Origin: JBOHPP01 sp050731755
Lineage (GTDB): Bacteria; Methylomirabilota; Methylomirabilia; Rokubacteriales; CSP1-6
Length of the DNA stretch: 12,528 nt
Reading direction: 5' to 3'
Assembly: GCA_050731755.1 (NCBI GenBank)
Contig: JBOHPP010000017.1
Location: 1 to 12,528 of the forward strand
The translations under genes and the position numbers were made by a program. Each line of letters opens with the position of its first letter. Within the stretch, counting starts at the first letter, position 1. A model generated the notes under the pieces. It worked only from the letters and a program-made list of their open reading frames with translations, did not search any database and was not told where the DNA came from. This document shows positions 7,407-12,528 of the stretch, one piece after another.

Positions 7407-7450
7407 GGCGAGGTGCGCGTCGTGGGAAGGTGGGAACGGCGGGGTGGCGA

Positions 7451-7467
7451 CCCGGCGGGCCGCCGGG
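7451..7467 (-). terminator. GC hairpin just past the ku stop, possible terminator
   Basis: cccggcgg and ccgccggg form a nearly perfect inverted repeat with almost no loop (a real fold would open the inner pairs). It begins 3 bases after the ku stop codon and lies upstream of the importer promoter on the same strand. There is no T tract, so the terminator role is only suggested. Confidence 0.3.
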
Positions 7468-7469
7468 AA

Positions 7470-8330
7470 CTACTTCCGGCCCTGGGCTTTACGGGCGGCC
7501 CGGATGGGCTCGGCGCGGGCCGGCTCGGCGCGCTTGGGCGCGGCCTTGGCCGGGGGCTTGCGCTTGGCCAGGCTTTCCTTGAGGGCCTCCATCAGGTCGA
7601 CCACCTGGGCGCGGGGGGGTGCCGGCGCGGCCACCGTCACCTCTTGACCCTCCACCTTTTTCTGCATGAGATCGAGCACCCGCTGCCGGTACTCGTCCGC
7701 GTACTGGTCAGGCTTGAACTGGTCGTTGGTGAGGCCGTCGATGAGCTGCTGGGCCAGCTCCATCTCGCCGCCCCTGATCTTGGCTGACTGCCCCTTGTCG
7801 ATCTCGCCGAAGTCACGCACCTCGTCGGCGAAGTACATCGTGTGCAGCATGAGCCCGTCCTGGGCCGAGCGGATCAGCACCAGGCTTTCCTTGCCGCGCA
7901 TGACGAACTTGGCCAGGGCCACCCGCCCGCTCTTGGCCATGGCGTCAGCCAGCAGCCGGTAGGCCTTCTCGCCGCCCTTGTCGGGCCCCAGGTAGTAGGT
8001 CCGCTCGAAGTAGATCGGATCGACCTTCTCCAGAGGGACGAACTCGGCGATGTCGATCATCTTGGAGGCCTCGCCCTCCAGCGCCTTCAGCTCCTGGTCG
8101 GCAACACGCACGTACTGATCTTTGGCGAACTCGTAGCCGCGCACCAGGTCGGCGCGATCCACGACGACGTTGCAGGTGGGACAGAACATCTGCTGGCGCA
8201 CGCGCGAGCCGCATTTCGCGTGGAGCATGTTGAAGGACACGCCGGCCGACGACGTGGCGGTGTACATCTTCACGGGGATGGTGACCAGCCCGAAGGAGAT
8301 GGTGCCCGAGCCGATCGAATGCGCCGGCAT
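7470..8330 (-). CDS. ku: Ku protein, DNA end-binding factor of non-homologous end joining
   Basis: 286 residues, typical of bacterial Ku. The start SIGSGTISFGLVTIPVKMY (5-23) is the conserved Ku N-terminus; VRGYEFAKDQYV (63-74), YFERTYYLGPD (107-117) and GKESLVLIRS (146-155) are further core blocks of the ring-forming homodimer. H37, C40, C50 and C53 (H-x2-C-x9-C-x2-C) could make a small zinc site. The C-terminus from about 255 is a Lys/Arg/Ala/Pro-rich tail, as in other bacterial Ku proteins where it helps DNA binding. Ku threads onto double-strand break ends and recruits LigD, which is encoded divergently 107 bases away. No Shine-Dalgarno precedes the ATG (gtctgaacc); instead a -10-like hexamer sits 7 bases upstream, suggesting a leaderless message. 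Confidence 0.96.
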   Translation of the reverse strand: MPAHSIGSGTISFGLVTIPVKMYTATSSAGVSFNMLHAKCGSRVRQQMFCPTCNVVVDRADLVRGYEFAKDQYVRVADQELKALEGEASKMIDIAEFVPLEKVDPIYFERTYYLGPDKGGEKAYRLLADAMAKSGRVALAKFVMRGKESLVLIRSAQDGLMLHTMYFADEVRDFGEIDKGQSAKIRGGEMELAQQLIDGLTNDQFKPDQYADEYRQRVLDLMQKKVEGQEVTVAAPAPPRAQVVDLMEALKESLAKRKPPAKAAPKRAEPARAEPIRAARKAQGRK

Positions 8331-8337
8331 GGTTCAG

Positions 8338-8343
8338 ACGATA
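8338..8343 (-). promoter_or_regulatory. -10 element of ku, probable leaderless promoter
   Basis: On the - strand TGG-TATCGT (an extended -10, TGnTAnnnT) ends 7 bases before the ku ATG at 8330. That distance places the transcription start at or next to the A of the ATG. No -35 match is seen 16-18 bases upstream and there is no Shine-Dalgarno. By-eye prediction. Confidence 0.45.
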
Positions 8344-8425
8344 CCACGGCCGCGCACGCGAATCTGCACCTCCGCGCGCTTCAACCGGTAGGGTCGGGCC
8401 GCGCGCACGACGCGACAGGTTGGCG

Positions 8426-8431
8426 TATCCT
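8426..8431 (+). promoter_or_regulatory. -10 element of ligD, probable leaderless promoter
   Basis: TATCCT ends 6 bases before the ATG at 8438, with no Shine-Dalgarno between. No clear -35 element. The rest of the 107-base ku-ligD gap holds two related GC-rich blocks (8348-8360 and 8397-8414) of unknown meaning. By-eye prediction. Confidence 0.4.
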
Positions 8432-8437
8432 CAGAGC

Positions 8438-11008
8438 ATGGCGCGCCGGAGCTCGCTGGCCGAGTACGCGAAGAAGCGCGACCCGGCGAGCACGCCCGAG
8501 CCGTTCGGGACCTCCCACGTCGCGCCCGGCACGCTCTTCGTCGTCCAGAAGCACGCGGCCCGGCGGCTGCACTACGACCTGCGTCTGGAGATGGACGGCA
8601 CCCTCAAGAGCTGGGCCGTGCCCAACGGTCCGTCCCTCAAGCCGGGCGACAAGCGCCTGGCCGTCCACGTCGAGGACCATCCGGTGGACTACGCCGACTT
8701 CGAGGGCGTCGTCCCGGCCGGCAACTACGGAGCGGGCGGTGTCATCGTGTGGGACCGCGGCTGGTATCGACTGCTGAAGGAGGGCGATCCCGTCCAGCAG
8801 ATCGCCCGCGGCAAGCTCGAGGTCGAGTTCTACGGCTACAAGATGCGCGGGGCCTGGACGCTGGTCCGCATGAGCGGCAAGGAGCGCGACTGGCTCCTGC
8901 TGAAGAAGGCCGATGCGTTCGCCGGGGACGAGGATTTCACCACGCGCTTCCCCGAGTCGGTCCTGTCCGGGCTCACCGTCGAGGAGGTGCGCGACGGCCC
9001 CCAGCGGTTGACCACCCTGCGGGCGCGCCTGGAGCGGCTGGGCGCTCCCCGGCGGGACGTCTCGCCGCGCAGCGCTCCCGTCATGCTGGCGACGCTGGTC
9101 GACCGCCCGTTCTCGGGCAAAGGGTGGCTCTTCGAGCCGAAGTACGACGGCGTGCGCCTGCTGGCCCTCCGAGACGGCAAGCGCGTGGAGCTCTACATGC
9201 GGAGCGGCCAGGACGTGACGGGCCGCTACCCCGAGCTGGTGGTGGCGTTGCGGGCGCTGCCGCTCGAGCGGTTTCTCATCGACGGCGAGATCGTCGCCCT
9301 GGACGAAAACGGGCGGCCGTCGTTCCAGCGGCTCCAGGCCCGCATGGGGCTCACGCGGCCGCCCGATGTCGAGCGGGGCCGGACCCTGGTGCCGGTCAGC
9401 GCCATCTTCTTCGACGTGCTGGCTCTCGACGGACGCGATGTGAGAATGCTGCCCTTAAGCGAGCGCAAGGCTTGCCTGGCCCTGGTACTGCCGCCGCGCG
9501 GCGTGCTGAGCTACGGCGCCCACGTGCCCGCGCGAGGCGAAGGCTTCTTCGAGGCCGCCTGCGAGCAGCGCCTCGAAGGCGTCGTGGCCAAGAAGGCCGA
9601 CAGCCGCTACGCCCCCGGGCGCTCCCGTGACTGGCTCAAGATCAAGTGCCAGAAGCGACAGGAGTTCGTGATCGGCGGCTCCACGGATCCCCAGGGCTCG
9701 CGCGGCTACTTCGGCGCGCTGCACCTGGGTCTCTACGAGGGCGAGCGCCTGGTATACGTCTCGAAGGTGGGCACCGGCTTCGACGGCAAGACCCTCAAGC
9801 AGCTCTGGGACAAGCTGCAGCCGCTCGGGCGCCCCACCTCGCCGTTCGCCGTCGGCAGGCCCACGGGCCGCGGCCACCATTGGGTCGAGCCCAAGCTCGT
9901 CTGCGAGGTCCGCTTCACCGAGTGGACCGACGACGGCGGGCTCCGCCACCCCGCGTTCCTCGGCCTGCGTGAGGACAAGAAGCCCGAGGAGTGCCGGCGC
10001 GAAGTGCCGGTGCCGATGGCCGAGGTCGGTTCCGCTCCTGAGAGCCCCGGTCACCGGAAACCCGCCGCCCGGCCGGCCGAGTCGGACGGCGCAGCGGGCG
10101 ATGCGCCGCGGGTGAAGATCAGCAATCCCCGGAAGGTCTTCTGGCCCGACGACGGCTACACCAAGAGCGACCTGATCGCGTACTACGAGACGGTGGCGCC
10201 GTGGCTCATGCCGTACCTCAAGGATCGTCCGGTCGTGCTCACGCGCTACCCCGACGGCATCACCGGCAAATCCTTCTTCCAGAAAGACGCGCCGGAGTTC
10301 GTGCCCGACTGGATCCGCACCGAGCGCATTTACGCCGAGGACACCAAGCGCGACATCGACTACATCGTCATCGACGACCTCGATACGCTGCGGTACGTCG
10401 TGAACCTCGGCACGATCCCGCTCCATCTGTGGGCGTCCCGGGCGGGCACGCTCGAGCGGCCGGACTGGCTCGTGCTGGACCTCGATCCCAAGGGCGCGCC
10501 GTTCGCCAACGTCGTCAAGGTGGCCCGCACGCTGCACCGGATCCTCGAGCGCTTGCAGTTGGTGAGCTACGTCAAGACCTCGGGCAAGACCGGGCTGCAC
10601 ATTTTCCTGCCGCTCGGCGCCCGCTACACCTACGACCAGGCGCGGACCTTCGCGCGGTTGTTGGCCACGCTGGGGGTCGAGGCCGAGCCGGCCATCGCCA
10701 CGATCGCCCGCCCGCTGCGAGAACGTGGCGGCAAGGTCTACGTCGACTGGGGCCAGAACGGCTACGGCCAGACGGTGGTGGCGCCCTTCGCCGTCCGGCC
10801 CTTGCCCCGAGCGCCCATCTCCTGTCCGCTCGCCTGGGACGAGGTGACGGCGCGCCTGGATCCCGGACGCTTCACGATCAAGACGGCCGCGGCGCGCCTG
10901 GAGAAAGTCGGCGACCCCATGGCGCCGATTCTCCGGGAAGCGGTCGACGTGGCAGGCACGCTGGCCCGGATCCCCAAGGAGTTCGGAGAAACCCCCGGGA
11001 GCCGCTGA
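8438..11008 (+). CDS. ligD: LigD, multifunctional ATP-dependent DNA ligase (PE-ligase-polymerase)
   Basis: 856 residues with three domains. The phosphoesterase domain (about 1-190) has the catalytic set H39, H45 and D47 in KHAARRLHYDLRLE and H81 in EDHPVDY, and removes 3' phosphates and ribonucleotides. The ATP-dependent ligase domain (about 213-525) has nucleotidyl lysine K235 in KYDGVR, IDGEIVALD (281-289), EGVVAKK (380-386) and WLKIK (399-403), then an OB-fold. A Pro/Ala-rich linker (about 530-558) leads to the archaeo-eukaryotic primase-type polymerase (about 560-850) with DLDP (681-684, metal ligands D681 and D683), TSGKTGLHIFLPL (714-726) and D770. The order is that of Pseudomonas LigD, not the polymerase-first mycobacterial order. 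It processes, fills and seals breaks held by Ku, encoded divergently. A TTG 18 bases upstream is possible as a start, but the TATCCT hexamer lies between the two, favouring the ATG. Confidence 0.97.
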   Translation: MARRSSLAEYAKKRDPASTPEPFGTSHVAPGTLFVVQKHAARRLHYDLRLEMDGTLKSWAVPNGPSLKPGDKRLAVHVEDHPVDYADFEGVVPAGNYGAGGVIVWDRGWYRLLKEGDPVQQIARGKLEVEFYGYKMRGAWTLVRMSGKERDWLLLKKADAFAGDEDFTTRFPESVLSGLTVEEVRDGPQRLTTLRARLERLGAPRRDVSPRSAPVMLATLVDRPFSGKGWLFEPKYDGVRLLALRDGKRVELYMRSGQDVTGRYPELVVALRALPLERFLIDGEIVALDENGRPSFQRLQARMGLTRPPDVERGRTLVPVSAIFFDVLALDGRDVRMLPLSERKACLALVLPPRGVLSYGAHVPARGEGFFEAACEQRLEGVVAKKADSRYAPGRSRDWLKIKCQKRQEFVIGGSTDPQGSRGYFGALHLGLYEGERLVYVSKVGTGFDGKTLKQLWDKLQPLGRPTSPFAVGRPTGRGHHWVEPKLVCEVRFTEWTDDGGLRHPAFLGLREDKKPEECRREVPVPMAEVGSAPESPGHRKPAARPAESDGAAGDAPRVKISNPRKVFWPDDGYTKSDLIAYYETVAPWLMPYLKDRPVVLTRYPDGITGKSFFQKDAPEFVPDWIRTERIYAEDTKRDIDYIVIDDLDTLRYVVNLGTIPLHLWASRAGTLERPDWLVLDLDPKGAPFANVVKVARTLHRILERLQLVSYVKTSGKTGLHIFLPLGARYTYDQARTFARLLATLGVEAEPAIATIARPLRERGGKVYVDWGQNGYGQTVVAPFAVRPLPRAPISCPLAWDEVTARLDPGRFTIKTAAARLEKVGDPMAPILREAVDVAGTLARIPKEFGETPGSR

Positions 11009-11062
11009 TCCGCAAGTCAGCGGCACAGGGCGTGCATGCCTTACCCGCCACGGAGGTGCGGC

Positions 11063-11113
11063 ATGGCCAAGGACCCCGTGGAGCCCGACCGCTACGCCAG
11101 GCAGAACGCCTAA
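11063..11113 (+). CDS. Possible 16-codon small ORF after ligD
   Basis: A short frame (MAKDPVEPDRYARQNA, then TAA 11111-11113) begins 54 bases after the ligD stop and has a strong Shine-Dalgarno, cggaggtg, ending 4 bases before its ATG. Its stop overlaps the stop of the convergent DUF72 gene by two bases. The peptide is charged and hydrophilic with no membrane segment. It may be a real small protein, a leader remnant, or the surviving 5' end of a longer gene replaced downstream by the DUF72 gene. I do not recognise it. The ribosome site is the only positive evidence. Confidence 0.3.
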   Translation: MAKDPVEPDRYARQNA

Positions 11114-11811
11114 TCGGCCAGCAGGCCTTCGAGCCGCTTCGCGAAGGCGGGGCCGGTGCCCGATTCCTCGTGCTTGAAGAACACGTACGCTTCGCGCCAG
11201 CCGGCGCCGAGATCGTGGACGGTCCCGGCCCAGCGGTGCAGGTCGGCGTCGTGATAACCCTCGTCGCGAAGCCGGAGATACCCGAAGTCCGCCGTCGGCA
11301 CCACAGGCGTCGTGCCCCGCTCGGTGTCGGCGATGCACAACGCCGCGTTGCGGCTTCTCAGCCGATCGTAGACGTCGTCGCCGAACCAGGACTCGTGGCG
11401 AAACTCGAAGGCGCAGGCGAGGCCGGGCGGCAACAAGGCGAGGAGCTCGACGAGGCGCCCCACGTCCTTCTTGAAGTTCGGGGGCAGCTGGAAGAGCAGA
11501 GGCCCCAGCTTCGGCCCCAGCGTGCGGGCGGTATCGCAGAAATAGCGGACGGGCTCGTCAACGTCGCGGAGCCGCGCGAAGTGGGTAATTCGCTGAGGCG
11601 CTTTGAGCGCGAAGACGAAGTGATCGGGCGTCGCCGTGGCCCAGGCGCCGAGGCTCTTCGGCGTCGGCATCCGGTAAAAGGTGGCATTGATCTCGACCAC
11701 GCCGAACCGCGCCGCGTAGTACTCAAGCATCCGGGCCGGCGGCAGATCGGTGGGATAGAAGCTGCCCTTCCACTCCGGGTAGTTGTAGCCGGATGTGCCG
11801 ACCCAGATCAT
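11110..11811 (-). CDS. DUF72 (YecE-like) family protein
   Basis: 233 residues from the ATG at 11809-11811. The start MIWVGTSGYNYPEWKGSFYP is the DUF72 hallmark. Other family blocks are YYAARFGVVEINATFYRMP (31-49), FALKAPQRITHF (66-77), LGPLLFQLPPNF (102-113), FEFRHESWF (136-144) and a C-terminal YVFFKHEESG. The family adopts a TIM-barrel-like fold; no biochemical function is established that I can state. Soluble, no signal. A frame 18 codons longer exists, but its extra N-terminus lies in the palindromic element and has no family similarity, and the chosen ATG has ggtgagg just upstream. It is convergent with ligD (101 bases between their stops) and divergent from the SCO gene. Confidence 0.9.
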   Translation of the reverse strand: MIWVGTSGYNYPEWKGSFYPTDLPPARMLEYYAARFGVVEINATFYRMPTPKSLGAWATATPDHFVFALKAPQRITHFARLRDVDEPVRYFCDTARTLGPKLGPLLFQLPPNFKKDVGRLVELLALLPPGLACAFEFRHESWFGDDVYDRLRSRNAALCIADTERGTTPVVPTADFGYLRLRDEGYHDADLHRWAGTVHDLGAGWREAYVFFKHEESGTGPAFAKRLEGLLAD

Positions 11812-11834
11812 GATCCTCACCGGTGCGCTGCCGC

Positions 11835-11910
11835 GGTGTACTGCCGCGGAGACGCGGAGCATCATAAGCCAATCGGACTCTGCGGCTCGGCGTCTCCGCG
11901 GCGGTGCACC
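11835..11910. repeat. 76-bp imperfect palindrome (REP-like element) in a divergent promoter region
   Basis: Bases 11835-11855 pair with 11890-11910 over 21 positions, counting two G-U pairs (11839/11906 and 11842/11903). The inner 13, gccgcggagacgc at 11843-11855, pair perfectly with 11890-11902. The inner part continues to pair partially (11857-11860 with 11885-11888) towards a centre at 11872/11873. The arm sequence, read accgccgcggagacgccgag on the - strand, resembles dispersed intergenic repeats of the type ACCGCAGAGACGCAGAG that I recall from many bacterial genomes. It occupies most of the gap between the DUF72 and SCO genes, and no other copy is seen in the window. It may be a mobile palindromic repeat, a cruciform or an mRNA hairpin. 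Confidence 0.7.
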
Positions 11911-11915
11911 CGATT

Positions 11916-11924
11916 TGCTACAGT
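11916..11924 (+). promoter_or_regulatory. Extended -10 of the CusF-SCO gene, probable leaderless promoter
   Basis: TGC-TACAGT fits an extended -10 (TGnTAnnnT) and ends 6 bases before the ATG at 11931. There is no Shine-Dalgarno. The place for a -35 element falls inside the right arm of the palindrome and shows no match, so the hairpin may affect expression. By-eye prediction. Confidence 0.45.
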
Positions 11925-11930
11925 AGACGT

Positions 11931-12528
11931 ATGCGTCGATCGTGGTGGGTATGGCTCGGCGTGCTCGCGGTCCTGGCGGGGTGCAGCCGGGCGCCCGAGC
12001 CGAAGCAGTACGAGCTCAAGGGGCAGGTGCTCGGCGTCAAGCCCGAGACGCGCGAGGTCCTCATCAAGCACGAGGACATCCAGGGCTTCATGCCCGGCAT
12101 GACGATGCCGTTCACGGTGAGGGACGAAGCGCTGCTGAAGAGCGTGCAGCCCGGCGATCTCGTCACGGCCACGCTGGTCGTCGCCGAGACGGACGCGCAC
12201 ATCTCGACGCTGACCAAAACCGGCCACGCGGCCCTCGACGTCCCGCCGCCCGCGACCGCCACCTCCGGCTTCGAGCTGCTGAGGCCGGGCGAGGAGGTGC
12301 CCGACGAGCTCCTCATCGACCAGGACGGGAGGCCCCGCCCGCTCTCCACCCTGCGGGGGCACCGCGGCGCGTTGACGTTCACCTACACGCGGTGCCCGAT
12401 GCCCGACTTCTGTCCGCTCATGGACCGCAACTTCGCGGCGATCCAGCGCGAGATCAAGGCCACGCCGGAGCTTGCCGACGTCCGCCTCGTGTCGGTGAGC
12501 TTCGACCCGCAGTTCGACACGCCGCCGG
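11931..12528 (+). CDS. CusF-SCO1/SenC fusion lipoprotein (3' end outside window)
   Basis: An open frame from ATG 11931 runs to the window edge, 199 codons. Residues 1-17 are a lipoprotein signal (MRRSWW, hydrophobic core) with lipobox LAGC and lipidated C18. Residues about 27-97 form a CusF-like copper-binding domain with H47 and M54, M57 and M59 in GFMPGMTMPF, followed by a KSVQPGDLV strand region. From about 113 an SCO1/SenC/PrrC thioredoxin-fold domain begins; FTYTRCPMPDFCPLM (150-164) holds Cys155 and Cys161, with the usual VSFDPQFDTP following. The cysteines are spaced C-x5-C rather than the C-x3-C of classical SCO1; a two-residue insertion of this kind also occurs in some SCO-like proteins. 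Likely an envelope-anchored copper chaperone/thiol protein for cytochrome oxidase CuA assembly or copper handling. The domain's conserved C-terminal His is beyond the window. Confidence 0.88.
   Translation, partial: MRRSWWVWLGVLAVLAGCSRAPEPKQYELKGQVLGVKPETREVLIKHEDIQGFMPGMTMPFTVRDEALLKSVQPGDLVTATLVVAETDAHISTLTKTGHAALDVPPPATATSGFELLRPGEEVPDELLIDQDGRPRPLSTLRGHRGALTFTYTRCPMPDFCPLMDRNFAAIQREIKATPELADVRLVSVSFDPQFDTPP

Noticed and set aside
8379..8384. TTGAAG on the - strand as a -35 element for ku
   Set aside because: No -10 hexamer at 16-18 bases downstream; the TATCGT element is 35 bases away, too far.
8420..8437. TTG start for LigD six codons upstream
   Set aside because: The predicted -10 element lies between the TTG and the ATG, and the LigD N-terminus fits the ATG; not fully excluded.
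9455..11338. 627-codon open frame on the - strand opposite ligD
   Set aside because: Antisense to conserved LigD domains across its whole useful length; no recognisable motifs.
11812..11865. 18-codon N-terminal extension of the DUF72 protein
   Set aside because: It encodes part of the palindrome and has no family similarity; the inner ATG has a ribosome site and begins the family hallmark.
10201..12102. 633-codon + strand frame spanning the ligD end, the DUF72 region and the SCO start
   Set aside because: It crosses real genes in the wrong frame and strand and shows no homology; a GC-rich shadow.
1..12528. CRISPR arrays, tRNA or rRNA genes, insertion sequences, phage genes
   Set aside because: I looked for regularly spaced repeats, cloverleaf-like segments and transposase or integrase motifs and saw none.

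Overview
GC-rich (roughly two-thirds G+C) bacterial chromosomal DNA with tight gene packing, overlapping start and stop codons, many GTG/ATG starts and long antisense shadow frames. The mix of a peptide-type ABC importer with a metal-dependent amidohydrolase, a Ku/LigD end-joining pair, a DUF72 protein and a CusF-SCO1 lipoprotein suits a soil or subsurface bacterium such as a Rokubacteria/Methylomirabilota or deltaproteobacterial-type lineage. That placement is a guess from gene content; nothing here fixes the taxon.

Layout. (1) Bases 1-521, + strand: the 3' end of a small ribbon-helix-helix-like antitoxin, followed 8 nt later by a MazF/PemK-type toxin gene broken by an internal deletion and frameshift. 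(2) Bases 562-589: a strong hairpin between this pair and the convergent operon, probably a shared terminator. (3) Bases 602-7323, - strand: a six-gene operon in the order amidohydrolase, dppB-like, dppC-like, dppD-like, dppF-like, substrate-binding protein. Gaps are 24 nt, 9 nt, a 4-nt overlap, a 1-nt overlap and 52 nt. A good sigma70-type promoter (TTGACC, 17 bp, TACTCT) lies 48-77 nt upstream of the amidohydrolase ATG. The unit encodes a complete importer (binding protein, two permeases, two ATPases) plus one cytoplasmic hydrolase, so imported small molecules or peptides may be handed to the hydrolase. (4) Bases 7470-11008: divergently transcribed ku (-) and ligD (+), a complete two-component bacterial non-homologous end-joining system; LigD has the domain order PE-ligase-polymerase. 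(5) Bases 11063-11113: a 16-codon open frame with a strong Shine-Dalgarno, ending on the stop codon of a convergent DUF72 gene. (6) Bases 11110-11811, - strand: DUF72 (YecE-like). (7) Bases 11835-11910: a 76-bp imperfect palindrome in the divergent promoter region. (8) Bases 11931 to the end, + strand: a lipoprotein fusing a CusF-like copper-binding domain to an SCO1/SenC thioredoxin-fold domain, cut off by the window.

The three genes ku, ligD and the SCO gene lack a Shine-Dalgarno. Each instead has a TAnnnT hexamer ending 6-7 nt before its ATG, the geometry of leaderless transcripts. The amidohydrolase and the binding protein, by contrast, have clear Shine-Dalgarno sequences. I see no tRNA, rRNA, CRISPR array, transposase or phage gene. 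I do not see a clearly new multi-gene system; the best leads are the leaderless-start pattern, the palindromic element, the copper fusion protein and the hydrolase-transporter operon.
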